Positions 1-6,831 of a stretch of DNA of 9,384 nt are shown one piece after another (within the stretch, counting starts at the first letter, position 1; each line of letters starts with the position of its first letter). This DNA comes from Candidatus Equinaster intestinalis. Lineage in GTDB: Bacteria; Bacillota_A; Clostridia; Oscillospirales; Acutalibacteraceae. The notes beneath the pieces are model-generated. The model was given only the letters and a program-made list of their open reading frames with translations. It was not told the DNA's origin and searched no databases. A program made the position numbers and the translations under genes. Location: positions 1 through 9,384 of the forward strand of contig JAGHTJ010000048.1 of assembly GCA_018065375.1 (NCBI GenBank), given 5' to 3'.

Positions 1-146
1 GTGATATTGGCGACCAGAAAAGAGTTATGTCACCTGCCGAGGCTAATAAAATCGGCTCGGATTATATAGTGGTGGTCAGACTGATAAACGCCGCCGAAAA
101 CCCCGTAGCGGCATACGAGCGCTGTGTGGCCGAATTTGTAGATTAA
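1..146 (+). CDS. pyrF: Orotidine 5'-phosphate decarboxylase, C-terminal end (partial)
   Basis: The frame that opens at base 3 gives 47 codons and a TAA stop. It shows the end of a type-1 OMP decarboxylase: [12 protein letters not shown], where the conserved Arg and the following helix contribute to the phosphate site, then a last beta strand and a terminal helix ending [15 protein letters not shown]. The enzyme converts OMP to UMP, the last step of UMP synthesis, in the cytoplasm. The 5' part of the gene lies outside the window. The usual phosphate-gripping signature VVGRPIT near the C-terminus reads VVVRLIN here: the Arg is kept, while the neighbouring Gly, Pro and Thr are replaced. The stop overlaps the ribosome binding site of pyrE (TAAGGAG), which fits one pyr operon. 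The family assignment is confident despite the short fragment because pyrE follows directly. Confidence 0.86.
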   Translation, partial: DIGDQKRVMSPAEANKIGSDYIVVVRLINAAENPVAAYERCVAEFVD

Positions 147-157
147 GGAGAATAAAA

Positions 158-793
158 ATGGAGCTTAAAAAAATAATTGCTAAAGATTTGCTTAAAATTA
201 AGGCGGTTTTCTTCCGCCCCGAGGAGCCCTTTACATGGGCAAGCGGAATTAAAAGCCCGGTTTACTGTGATAACCGTTTAACTTTAACCGCTCCCGAGGT
301 TCGCACCGATGTTGAAAACGGTCTTGCAAGTATCATTAAAGAAAACTATCCCGATGTGCAGGTTCTAATGGGAACATCAACTGCGGGCATTGCTCACGCC
401 GCAATAGTAGGCCATATTATGAATTTGCCGATGGGTTATGTCCGCTCGGGCGCTAAAGACCACGGCAGACAAAACCAAATTGAGGGCAAGCTCAAAAAGG
501 GTCAGAAGGTCGTAGTTGTTGAAGACCTTATTTCTACCGGCGGAAGTGTTTTGGAGGTTGTAAATGTATTAAGGGAAGCAGGTGCCGAGGTTTTGGGCAT
601 TGCCTCTATTTTTACATACGGTATGCAAAAGGGTATTGATAGATTAAAAGAAGCAAATGTAAAGAATGTTTCGCTTACCGATTTCGATTGTATTGCAGAG
701 GTTGCCGCAAGTGAGGGTTATATAAAACCCGAAGATGTTGCGCGCCTTATAAAGTTCAGAAATAACCCGTCAGATGAAAGCTGGATAAAATAA
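158..793 (+). CDS. pyrE: Orotate phosphoribosyltransferase
   Basis: This 211-residue protein joins orotate to PRPP to give OMP, the penultimate UMP step. The N-terminal substrate region PEEPFTWASGIKSPVYCDNR (residues 21-40) is highly conserved in bacterial PyrE. The flexible catalytic loop appears as AKDHGRQN (99-106), with Lys100 as the likely catalytic lysine. The PRPP-binding motif VVVEDLISTGGSV spans 119-131, with the acidic pair at 122-123. Length is normal for the family. The start is fixed by AAGGAG at 145-150, which overlaps the pyrF stop. The stop overlaps the pyrB start by one base (TAATG), implying translational coupling. Orotate phosphoribosyltransferases of dimeric type I fold are the only good match. 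Confidence 0.96.
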   Translation: MELKKIIAKDLLKIKAVFFRPEEPFTWASGIKSPVYCDNRLTLTAPEVRTDVENGLASIIKENYPDVQVLMGTSTAGIAHAAIVGHIMNLPMGYVRSGAKDHGRQNQIEGKLKKGQKVVVVEDLISTGGSVLEVVNVLREAGAEVLGIASIFTYGMQKGIDRLKEANVKNVSLTDFDCIAEVAASEGYIKPEDVARLIKFRNNPSDESWIK

Positions 794-1854
794 TGAAAAG
801 CGTTATTGATATTCTCGATTTAACCACCGAAGAAATAGATGACCTTATAAATATCGCCAAGGATATTATGGCACACCCCGAATATTTTAAAGAGCAGTGC
901 AGGGGCAAAAAGATTGCCACACTCTTTTTTGAACCCTCTACAAGAACGAGGCTCAGCTTCGAGGCGGCTATGTATGAGCTGGGCGGAGATGTTTTGTCGG
1001 TTTCGGGTGCAAACTCCTCTGCGGCAAAGGGCGAAAGCGTTTACGATACAGCTAAAATAATGAGCTTTTATGCCGATATTATAGCTATGCGCCATTATAA
1101 AGAGGGAGCGGCTCTGCGCCTTGCGAGAAATGCGTCCGTTCCGGTAATAAACGCCGGAGACGGCGGACATTGCCACCCCACCCAAACCCTTGCCGATTTG
1201 TGTACGATAAGCCTTAAAAAGGGCGGTTTCGATAACCTTACGGTAGGTCTTTGCGGAGATTTGAAATACGGCAGAACGGTGCATTCCCTTATAAATGCCC
1301 TGTCGAGATATAAAAACATAAAATTCCTGCTTATTTCACCGAGCGAGCTTGCGCTTCCCGATTATGAAAAAGCGGTAATTGAGAAAAGCGGAATGCTTTA
1401 TGAGCAAACCGATAATCTCGAAAATGCACTGCCCGAGCTGGACGTTCTTTATATGACCAGAATACAAAGGGAACGCTTTGACGATATAAGCGAGTACGAG
1501 CGCCTTAAGGACAGCTATGTTTTAAACGCCGAAAAAATGAAATCGGCAAAGAAAGACTGTATAGTTCTTCATCCGTTGCCCAGAGTAAACGAAATCAGCA
1601 CCGATTTTGATAATGACCCCCGCGCCCTTTATTTTGAGCAGGCAAATAACGGAAAATATATGAGAATGGCGCTCATTTTAAAGCTTCTTTTCGGCAATAT
1701 GCAGGAAAAAGAAATCGAATACATTAAGGATAAGGTATGCGATAATCCGCGCTGTATAACCTCTTGCGAGCAGGAGGTTGAGCAACTTTTCTTAATGAAT
1801 GATGACGGTAAAACCTGCCGGTGCGCCTACTGTGAAAAGGAACAAAAAATTTGA
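793..1854 (+). CDS. pyrB: Aspartate carbamoyltransferase catalytic chain with PyrI-like zinc tail
   Basis: This 353-residue enzyme condenses carbamoyl phosphate with aspartate, the first committed pyrimidine step. Visible motifs are the carbamoyl-phosphate site FFEPSTRTRLSFE (45-57), the 80s-loop lysine in SSAAKGES (Lys79), MRHYKEGAA (99-107), GDGGHCHPTQTLADL (122-136) and HPLPRVNE (260-267). The catalytic part ends near residue 305. The roughly 48 residues beyond it hold six cysteines (316, 321, 325, 342, 344, 347). The pattern C-x4-C, about 22 residues, then C-x2-C and EKE closely matches the zinc-binding C-terminal domain of PyrI. No PyrI allosteric domain is present in the protein, and no pyrI gene follows. 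There is no strong ribosome binding site; the start sits inside the pyrE stop (TAATG), so translation is probably coupled. The catalytic function is very confident; the meaning of the tail is inferred. Confidence 0.95.
   Translation: MKSVIDILDLTTEEIDDLINIAKDIMAHPEYFKEQCRGKKIATLFFEPSTRTRLSFEAAMYELGGDVLSVSGANSSAAKGESVYDTAKIMSFYADIIAMRHYKEGAALRLARNASVPVINAGDGGHCHPTQTLADLCTISLKKGGFDNLTVGLCGDLKYGRTVHSLINALSRYKNIKFLLISPSELALPDYEKAVIEKSGMLYEQTDNLENALPELDVLYMTRIQRERFDDISEYERLKDSYVLNAEKMKSAKKDCIVLHPLPRVNEISTDFDNDPRALYFEQANNGKYMRMALILKLLFGNMQEKEIEYIKDKVCDNPRCITSCEQEVEQLFLMNDDGKTCRCAYCEKEQKI
1738..1833 (+). other. PyrI-type zinc-ribbon motif encoded at the 3' end of pyrB
   Basis: This stretch encodes PyrB residues 316-347. 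The segments CDNPRC and CAYCEKE parallel CPNSNC and CKYCEKE of E. coli PyrI. The gap between the two cysteine pairs is 22 residues, against 23 in PyrI as I recall it. In PyrI these four cysteines hold Zn and the domain docks against the catalytic chain. Cys325 and Cys342 are additional and may be structural or alternative ligands. That the tail binds zinc is inferred from spacing and sequence likeness. Confidence 0.78.
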
Positions 1855-1859
1855 ATAAA

Positions 1860-1890
1860 TTGCCATATAATATATTGACTTGAATGGCAA
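1860..1890. repeat. 7-bp inverted repeat spanning the -35 box of the pur promoter
   Basis: TTGCCAT (1860-1866) and ATGGCAA (1884-1890) are perfect reverse complements separated by 17 bases. The -35 hexamer lies between the arms and the right arm lies in the promoter spacer. It could be an operator, or a weak hairpin ending the pyr transcript, since TTTGTT follows the right arm. The 17-base loop and the weak T-run argue against an efficient terminator. No function can be assigned from the sequence alone. Confidence 0.4.
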
Positions 1891-1903
1891 AGTTTGTTAT
1901 AAT
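1875..1903 (+). promoter_or_regulatory. Sigma-A promoter of the purine operon
   Basis: The -35 box TTGACT (1875-1880) and the -10 box TATAAT (1898-1903) are separated by exactly 17 bases. A TG pair at 1895-1896 adds an extended -10 element. Transcription should start near 1909-1911, about 12 bases before the riboswitch P1 stem. Such a strong promoter fits a gene set controlled mainly after initiation, by attenuation. Confidence 0.88.
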
Positions 1904-1921
1904 GTAGACAAAGTTAATCTA

Positions 1922-2013
1922 TCCTTTGCGACTGACGGAAATGTGTGGAGTACACCACGGAGAAACAAAGGACGAATTTAAAGGAATTATTCCTTTTGGC
2001 CGACCGTCTGGGC
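1922..2013 (+). ncRNA. ZTP riboswitch (pfl motif) aptamer
   Basis: P1 pairs TCCTTTG (1922-1928) with CAAAGGA (1966-1972). Inside it lie the conserved CGACTGACGG segment and a P2 hairpin, GTGG (1945-1948) with CCAC (1955-1958), followed by the conserved CCACGGAGA. The 3' domain GCCGACCGTCTGGGCA (1999-2014) matches the family's conserved CCGCCTGGGC element. The pseudoknot forms between GACGG (1934-1938) and CCGTC (2004-2008), with five Watson-Crick pairs. Relative to the usual GGCGG/CCGCC pairing as I recall it, one G-C pair has become A-U on both sides, which is compensatory. The linker contains a 7-bp hairpin (1980-1986 with 1990-1996). The family binds ZMP and ZTP, AICAR nucleotides that signal 10-formyl-THF shortage, and turns expression on. 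Position between the pur promoter and purE fits that role. Confidence 0.92.
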
Positions 2014-2057
2014 ACACTTAAATCCATTTGGGGTTAAGTGCGCCCGGCTTGTTTTTT
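2006..2057 (+). terminator. Intrinsic terminator forming the riboswitch expression platform
   Basis: GGGCACACTTAA (2010-2021) pairs with TTAAGTGCGCCC (2034-2045) with a single A-C mismatch. The stem can extend upward through TCC/GGG pairs to an ATTT loop, and downward through CT (2008-2009) with GG (2046-2047). TTGTTTTTT (2049-2057) follows as the U-tract. The 5' arm starts inside the 3' aptamer domain, and its lower part takes bases of the pseudoknot strand. Ligand-bound aptamer and terminator are therefore mutually exclusive: low ZMP/ZTP terminates, high ligand permits read-through into purE. Confidence 0.9.
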
Positions 2058-2080
2058 AGGCTGTTTCAGGAGGTATAGTT

Positions 2081-2569
2081 ATGAAAAAAATCGGAATTGT
2101 AATGGGAAGCGATAGCGACCTGCCCATCATCGAAAAAGCGGTTGCGGTACTGCGTGAGCTTGAAATACCCTATGAGGTACACGTGTATTCCGCCCACAGA
2201 ACACCCGAGCAGGCGAGGAATTTTGCGCTTACGGCGAGAGAGAATGGCTTCGGCGCAATCATAGCGGCGGCAGGAATGGCGGCGCACCTTGCGGGAGCGA
2301 TAGCGGCAAATACCACTCTGCCAGTAATAGGAATACCCTGCAAATCATCAAATTTAGACGGCATTGACGCTCTGTTATCAACCGTACAGATGCCTTCCGG
2401 TATACCGGTAGCAACTGTTGCGATAAACGGAGGAGCCAATGCCGCTTTGCTTTGTGCGCAGATTCTTGCGGTTGAGGATAGCGCCCTTGCCGAGAAGCTG
2501 GCGGCAAAGAGAGCCAAGGATTCAGCCAAGGTTCTCGAAAAGGATAAAAAAATCAGCGAAAGTCTTTAA
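2081..2569 (+). CDS. purE: N5-carboxyaminoimidazole ribonucleotide mutase (PurE, class I)
   Basis: This 162-residue protein forms CAIR (4-carboxy-AIR), purine step 6. The phosphate-binding loop MGSDSD (8-13), the catalytic histidine in SAHRTP (37-42, His39), AAAGMAAHLAG (62-72) and LSTVQMPSGIPVATVAI (99-115) place it with bacterial class I PurE. That class normally rearranges N5-CAIR made by PurK. Class II AIR carboxylases, which use CO2 directly, have a different segment in place of GxAAHL. No purK is present in the window. The start is fixed by a perfect AGGAGG at 2068-2073 with a 7-base spacer, directly after the riboswitch terminator. It is the first gene of the pur operon. Confidence 0.96.
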   Translation: MKKIGIVMGSDSDLPIIEKAVAVLRELEIPYEVHVYSAHRTPEQARNFALTARENGFGAIIAAAGMAAHLAGAIAANTTLPVIGIPCKSSNLDGIDALLSTVQMPSGIPVATVAINGGANAALLCAQILAVEDSALAEKLAAKRAKDSAKVLEKDKKISESL

Positions 2570-2600
2570 TTAAAAATTTTATATAAAGGGAGAAATTATT

Positions 2601-3287
2601 ATGGAAAACAAACTTGTTTACACCGGCAAAACCAAAAACGTATACGCACTCGATAACGGCAACTATCTGCTTAAATTCAAAGATGATTGCACCGGCAAGG
2701 ACGGCGTTTTCGATCCCGGAGAAAATTCGGTAGGTCTCACCATTGAGGGCGTAGGCGATGTAAACCTTCGTATGTCTATATACTTTTTTGAAAAGGTAAA
2801 TGCGGCTGGTATCAAAACCCATTATGTTTCTGCCGACCTTAACGATACTACTATGGAGGTTCTTCCCGCAAAGGTATTCGGTAAGGGCCTTGAGGTAATT
2901 TGCCGCCATAAAGCAGTTGGCAGTTTTTATCGCAGATACAGCGATTATATCGAAGAGGGTGCAGACCTTCCCGCTTATGTTGAAACCACCTTCAAAAACG
3001 ATGAAAAGGGCGACCCGCTCGTAACTAAAGACGGTCTTATTGACCTCGGCGTTATGACTGCAAAGCAGTATGACGATATTAAGGAAATGACACAGAAAAT
3101 CACCAAAATCGTTGCCGATGATTTAAAGGAAAAGGGACTTATTCTCTATGATATTAAATTTGAATTCGGCTATGATAAGGACGGCAACGTAATGCTTATA
3201 GACGAAATTGCATCAGGTAATATGCGCGTTTATAAAGACGGCGAGTATATCGACCCGATGACCCTCTCAAAACTTTTCTTTGCTTAA
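2601..3287 (+). CDS. purC: SAICAR synthetase
   Basis: This 228-residue enzyme is an ATP-dependent ligase joining CAIR to aspartate to give SAICAR, purine step 7. The N-terminal nucleotide-binding region is [18 protein letters not shown] (7-24). [16 protein letters not shown] (98-113) is the clostridial version of the PurC signature EVIVRNxAAGSxx[14 protein letters not shown] (131-142) and [20 protein letters not shown] (182-201) follow. In common PurC proteins the DEI motif continues as SPDTCRLWD; here it reads [11 protein letters not shown], so this is a divergent subfamily. Length is normal. GGGAGA at 2588-2593 supports the start. It lies 31 bases after purE, in the same operon. Confidence 0.95.
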   Translation: MENKLVYTGKTKNVYALDNGNYLLKFKDDCTGKDGVFDPGENSVGLTIEGVGDVNLRMSIYFFEKVNAAGIKTHYVSADLNDTTMEVLPAKVFGKGLEVICRHKAVGSFYRRYSDYIEEGADLPAYVETTFKNDEKGDPLVTKDGLIDLGVMTAKQYDDIKEMTQKITKIVADDLKEKGLILYDIKFEFGYDKDGNVMLIDEIASGNMRVYKDGEYIDPMTLSKLFFA

Positions 3288-3318
3288 TTAAAAAGATTTC
3301 ACGAAAGCAGGTTTTATA

Positions 3319-4743
3319 ATGGGAGGATTTTTCGGAGTTGTAGGCAGGGAGGATGTTTTATCGGATGTTTATTTCGGCACCGATTACCATTCTCACCTCG
3401 GCACCCGCTGCGGCGGACTTGCCGCCTACGATAGTGAGATAGGTCTGCAAAGGCAAATACACAGTATAGAAAATTCGCAGTTTCGTACCAAATTCAGCAA
3501 TATTTTCGAGCAAATGCAGGGAACTGCGGCAATAGGCTGTATCAGCGATTACGACCCACAGCCCCTTCTTATCCGTTCTAAATTCGGAACCTATGCGCTC
3601 TGCATTATCGGAATAATCAATAATGCCGAGAAGCTCATAGATAAGTACCTCACCGTAAACGGAGGACATTTCGGAGCGATGACCGGCGGTCACGTAAACT
3701 CCACCGAAATAGTAGCGGCGCTCATAAATCAGAAAAACGATTTTATCGAGGGTATTAAATTCGCCCAGGAGCGTATTGAGGGAACGGCTTCAATGCTCAT
3801 TTTAACCGAGCACGGAGAAATTATAGCCGTACGTGATAAGCTCGGCAGAATACCGATTGCGCTCGGCAAAAGGGAAGATGCTTATTGTGCCGCCTTTGAG
3901 GCGTTTGCATATCAAAAGCTCGGATTTGAGGATTTAAAAGAACTCGGTCCCGCCGAAATCGTAAAGCTTACCGCTGAAGGCGCAGAGGTTTTAAGCGAGC
4001 CGGGCGAGGAAATGCATATCTGCTCCTTCCTTTGGAGCTATTACGGCTTTCCAACCTCAAAATACGAGGGCGTAAGCGTTGAAACAATGCGATATAAAAA
4101 CGGCAAAATTATGGCTCGGAATGATGCCGAAAAAGGTCTTGCACAGGAAATAGACTATGTAGGCGGAGTGCCCGATTCGGGAACACCCCACGCAATAGGC
4201 TATGCCAACGGAAGCGGAAAACCCTTCGCGCGTGCATTTATAAAATATACACCAACCTGGGCAAGAAGCTTTATGCCGGCAACACAAAAGGTTCGTAATA
4301 AGGTTGCAAAAATGAAGCTTATACCGGTTCACGAATTGATTCAGGATAAGAGCCTGCTTCTTGTAGACGATTCAATCGTTCGCGGAACACAGCTTCGCGA
4401 AACGGTGGAATTCCTTTATGACAGCGGAGCCAAAAATGTTCACGTGCGCTCGGCTTGTCCGCCGATTATGTACGGCTGTAAGTATCTGAACTTCTCGAGG
4501 GCTACAAGCGATATGGAGCTCATTGCCAGACGTACCATAATGAAGCTCGAAGGGGAAGACGGTTTTAAACATATCGAAGAATACAGTGACGGCAATACCG
4601 AGCGCGGCAGAAAACTGCGCGCGGCAATCTGCGAGGAGCTGCATTTGGCGTCCCTCGAATTTCAGTCCCTCGAGGGTGTTATCGAGGCGATAGGACTTCC
4701 TAAATGTAAGCTTTGTACCTACTGTTGGAACGGAAAGGAATAA
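3319..4743 (+). CDS. purF: Amidophosphoribosyltransferase-like protein with altered glutaminase site
   Basis: This 474-residue protein corresponds to PurF, which makes phosphoribosylamine from PRPP, the first purine step. The C-terminal phosphoribosyltransferase half is canonical: VGGVPDSG (281-288), [18 protein letters not shown] (316-333) and the PRPP loop [13 protein letters not shown] (346-358). Cysteines 235, 387, 466 and 469 match the four Fe-S ligands of Bacillus-type PurF. The N-terminal Ntn glutaminase half keeps its overall pattern but not its active site. It starts MGGFFGVVG where MCGxxGxxG is expected, so the nucleophile Cys is Gly. GHVRY is replaced by GCISD (73-77), and the NGN oxyanion element by IGI (97-99). 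The upstream frame has a stop at 3289 and no Cys codon, so no processed leader can restore it. It may use free ammonia or a partner glutaminase; this is inference. Confidence 0.9.
   Translation: MGGFFGVVGREDVLSDVYFGTDYHSHLGTRCGGLAAYDSEIGLQRQIHSIENSQFRTKFSNIFEQMQGTAAIGCISDYDPQPLLIRSKFGTYALCIIGIINNAEKLIDKYLTVNGGHFGAMTGGHVNSTEIVAALINQKNDFIEGIKFAQERIEGTASMLILTEHGEIIAVRDKLGRIPIALGKREDAYCAAFEAFAYQKLGFEDLKELGPAEIVKLTAEGAEVLSEPGEEMHICSFLWSYYGFPTSKYEGVSVETMRYKNGKIMARNDAEKGLAQEIDYVGGVPDSGTPHAIGYANGSGKPFARAFIKYTPTWARSFMPATQKVRNKVAKMKLIPVHELIQDKSLLLVDDSIVRGTQLRETVEFLYDSGAKNVHVRSACPPIMYGCKYLNFSRATSDMELIARRTIMKLEGEDGFKHIEEYSDGNTERGRKLRAAICEELHLASLEFQSLEGVIEAIGLPKCKLCTYCWNGKE
4734..4740 (+). promoter_or_regulatory. 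Ribosome binding site that fixes the purM start
   Basis: AAAGGAA lies 5 bases before the ATG at 4746, inside the last codons of purF. A longer in-frame start at 4713 would add 11 residues that do not fit PurM and would overlap purF by 31 bases, so the start at 4746 is preferred. Confidence 0.8.
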
Positions 4744-4745
4744 CT

Positions 4746-5786
4746 ATGATAGAAAATTCAAAATCAGAAGCTTATGCCGCCGCGGGCGTTGATATAACTG
4801 CGGGCTATAAGGCAGTAGAACTGATGAAAAAGCATATTGCAAGAACTGTTACACCGGGGGTGTGTTCAGATGTCGGCGGCTTCGGCGGACTTTTCGAGCT
4901 CGATCTCACCGGAATAAATAAGCCGGTTTTGGTCAGCGGAACTGACGGTGTCGGAACCAAGCTCAAAATTGCTTTTCTCATGGATAAACACGATACTGTC
5001 GGTATCGACTGTGTTGCAATGTGCGTAAACGATATAATTTGTTGCGGCGCAAAACCGCTTTTCTTCCTCGATTATATTGCCTGCGGTAAAAATGTTCCCG
5101 AAAGGATATCCGATATAGTTAAGGGAGTAAGCGAGGGCTGTGTGCAGTCGGGTGCGGCGCTTATCGGCGGCGAAACTGCCGAAATGCCGGGCTTTTATCC
5201 CGAAAATGAATACGATTTGGCGGGCTACAGCACCGGCGTAGTAGATAAAGAAAAAATAATAGATAATAAAAAAATGCAAAATGGCGATGTGATTATCGCT
5301 CTCGCTTCAAGTGGTGTTCATTCAAACGGTTTTTCGCTTGTACGCAAGGTTTTCGATATTGAAAACGCCGATATTAAAGCTCCCGTAGCAGAGCTTGGCG
5401 GAAAGAGCATCGGAGAAACCCTGCTTACACCTACCAAAATATATGTAAAACCCGTTTTGGCATTGCTCGAAGAGGTTAAAGTAAAGGGCATATCTCATAT
5501 TACCGGCGGCGGTTTTTATGAGAATATACCGAGAAGCATTCCCGATGGTCTGGGCGCGAAAATCAACAAATCATCAATCCGCATTTTGCCGATATTTAAT
5601 CTCATTGCCAAAATGGGAAACATCAGCGAAAGAGATATGTTTAACACCTTTAATATGGGTGTGGGTATGAGCATAATCGTTGCAAAAGAGGATGCCGAAA
5701 AATCACTCGAAATACTAAAGGCAAACGGCGAAGACGCCTATATTATCGGCGAAATAATCGAGAGCGACCAAAAGGTGATATTATGA
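4746..5786 (+). CDS. purM: Phosphoribosylformylglycinamidine cyclo-ligase (AIR synthetase)
   Basis: This 346-residue enzyme closes the imidazole ring of FGAM using ATP to give AIR, purine step 5. Recognisable segments are [15 protein letters not shown] (10-24), GFGGLFEL (45-52), [15 protein letters not shown] (62-76), [19 protein letters not shown] (92-110), [11 protein letters not shown] (141-151) and, near the C-terminus, [15 protein letters not shown]. These are the conserved glycine-rich and metal/ATP-binding loops of the PurM/PurL superfamily. The chosen start gives the usual family length (about 345) and has a proper ribosome binding site. The stop overlaps the purN start as ATGA, so the two are probably translationally coupled. 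The FGAM-forming enzyme PurL is not in the window and may lie downstream. Confidence 0.97.
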   Translation: MIENSKSEAYAAAGVDITAGYKAVELMKKHIARTVTPGVCSDVGGFGGLFELDLTGINKPVLVSGTDGVGTKLKIAFLMDKHDTVGIDCVAMCVNDIICCGAKPLFFLDYIACGKNVPERISDIVKGVSEGCVQSGAALIGGETAEMPGFYPENEYDLAGYSTGVVDKEKIIDNKKMQNGDVIIALASSGVHSNGFSLVRKVFDIENADIKAPVAELGGKSIGETLLTPTKIYVKPVLALLEEVKVKGISHITGGGFYENIPRSIPDGLGAKINKSSIRILPIFNLIAKMGNISERDMFNTFNMGVGMSIIVAKEDAEKSLEILKANGEDAYIIGEIIESDQKVIL

Positions 5787-6391
5787 GAAAAATAAATATC
5801 GCGGTTTTGGTTTCGGGCGGCGGCACAAATTTGCAGGCGCTTATTGATGCCCAAAATTCGGGAATTATCACCGATGGTGAAATAAAACTCGTTATTTCCA
5901 ATAAAGAGGGTGCTTATGCTCTCGAAAGGGCAAAAAAGGCAGGCATAAAAACTGCAACGGTTCTCCGAAAGGACTCTGCAAACAGAGCCGATTTCGAAAA
6001 CCGCATAATAGCCGAGCTCGAAAAAAATAATATAGAGCTTATCGTTCTTGCAGGCTTTTTGGCAATTATCAGCAAGGATTTTACGGATAAGTACGAAAAA
6101 CGGATATTAAACGTTCACCCCTCCCTTATTCCGTCATTCTGCGGCGAGGGCTTTTACGGACTCCGTGTTCACGAAGCGGCACTTGAAAAGGGAGTTAAGG
6201 TAACAGGCGCTACGGTGCATTTTGTAAACGAAATACCCGATGGCGGCGAAATAATAATGCAAAAAGCGGTAGAAATAATGGATGGCGATACGCCTGAAAT
6301 TTTACAAAAAAGGGTTATGGAGCAGGCGGAGTGGAAAATTTTGCCGGCGGCAACCCAAAAAGTATGTAAAGAAATGATTTCGAAAGGATGA
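5783..6391 (+). CDS. purN: Phosphoribosylglycinamide formyltransferase, 10-formyl-THF dependent
   Basis: This 202-residue enzyme transfers a formyl group from 10-formyl-THF to GAR, purine step 3. The GAR phosphate loop is [15 protein letters not shown] (8-22). The catalytic triad of the family is visible as Asn110 and His112 in NVHPSLIP and Asp153 in IPDGGEII. The folate-site strand is [12 protein letters not shown] (89-100). The segment [16 protein letters not shown] (117-132) is the form seen in Firmicutes PurN, longer than the E. coli version. The start overlaps the purM stop by four bases, and AAAGGTGA at 5771-5778 supplies the ribosome binding site. It is one of two folate-dependent enzymes in this riboswitch-controlled operon. 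Confidence 0.97.
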   Translation: MRKINIAVLVSGGGTNLQALIDAQNSGIITDGEIKLVISNKEGAYALERAKKAGIKTATVLRKDSANRADFENRIIAELEKNNIELIVLAGFLAIISKDFTDKYEKRILNVHPSLIPSFCGEGFYGLRVHEAALEKGVKVTGATVHFVNEIPDGGEIIMQKAVEIMDGDTPEILQKRVMEQAEWKILPAATQKVCKEMISKG

Positions 6392-6397
6392 AGAAAA

Positions 6398-6811
6398 ATG
6401 GCAAAATTTGATTTGGCAAGCTTGCTTGCAAACAACACCTATCCCGGCAGAGGTATAGTAATCGGAAAATCGGCAGACGGTAAAAATGCAATGTTTGCTT
6501 ATTTTATTATGGGCAGAAGCGAAAACAGCCGCAACCGTATATTCGAAAAGTTTGATGGCGGTATGCGTACCAAAGCTTACGATGAAAGCAAGGTTTCCGA
6601 CCCCAGCCTTATAATCTACAATCCATATCTTAATTTCCCGAATATTGATATAATCACAAACGGCGACCAGACAAATACTATCTACGATTATATCGTAAAG
6701 GATAAAACCGATGCTTTCGCTTTCGAGCGTGCGCTGAATACACGTGAATTTGAGCCCGATGCTCCCAATTTCACACACCGTATTTCGGGCATCCTTTATA
6801 CAATTTTGTAA
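6398..6811 (+). CDS. purO: IMP cyclohydrolase (PurO type), N-terminal part; gene interrupted by frame change
   Basis: These 137 residues match the N-terminal two thirds of PurO-family IMP cyclohydrolases, which close the ring of FAICAR to give IMP (step 10). The diagnostic segments are YPGRGIVIGKSADGK (15-29), FIMGRSENSRNR (36-47), ITNGDQTNTIY (86-96) and PDAPNFTHRISGI (120-132). After Ile132 the frame runs through LYTIL to a TAA. The rest of the family sequence continues in the -1 frame, starting in the stretch that gives TYKMSILKS around 6823-6849. Adding both parts gives about 240 residues, the normal family size as I recall it. The start is supported by AAAGGA at 6383-6388 inside the end of purN. 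The break could be a sequencing or assembly error, a real mutation, or much less likely recoding. Confidence 0.88.
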   Translation: MAKFDLASLLANNTYPGRGIVIGKSADGKNAMFAYFIMGRSENSRNRIFEKFDGGMRTKAYDESKVSDPSLIIYNPYLNFPNIDIITNGDQTNTIYDYIVKDKTDAFAFERALNTREFEPDAPNFTHRISGILYTIL

Positions 6812-6831
6812 GAAAAGTTTTCACCTATAAA

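Noticed and set aside
820..1284. 154-residue open frame on the minus strand
   Set aside because: It is antisense to conserved pyrB sequence and shows no ribosome binding site or recognisable domain.
1922..2013. Guanine/adenine or PRPP riboswitch as an alternative identity for the pur leader
   Set aside because: The purine three-way junction and loop-loop signature are absent, while the CGACTG, CCACGG and CCGTCTGGGC elements and the pseudoknot fit the ZTP class.
2081..2569. Class II PurE (direct AIR carboxylase)
   Set aside because: The GMAAHLAG and SAHRTP segments match class I; class II proteins have a different sequence in these places.
4713..4745. Upstream in-frame ATG that would lengthen purM by 11 residues
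   Set aside because: It lies inside purF, lacks a ribosome binding site and gives a non-family N-terminus; the ATG at 4746 has AAAGGAA in front and yields the usual length.
6794..6811. Programmed -1 ribosomal frameshift in the IMP cyclohydrolase gene
   Set aside because: The overlap has no canonical slippery heptamer in the right phase and no obvious downstream pseudoknot, and I know of no recoding in this family; an indel is the simpler reading.
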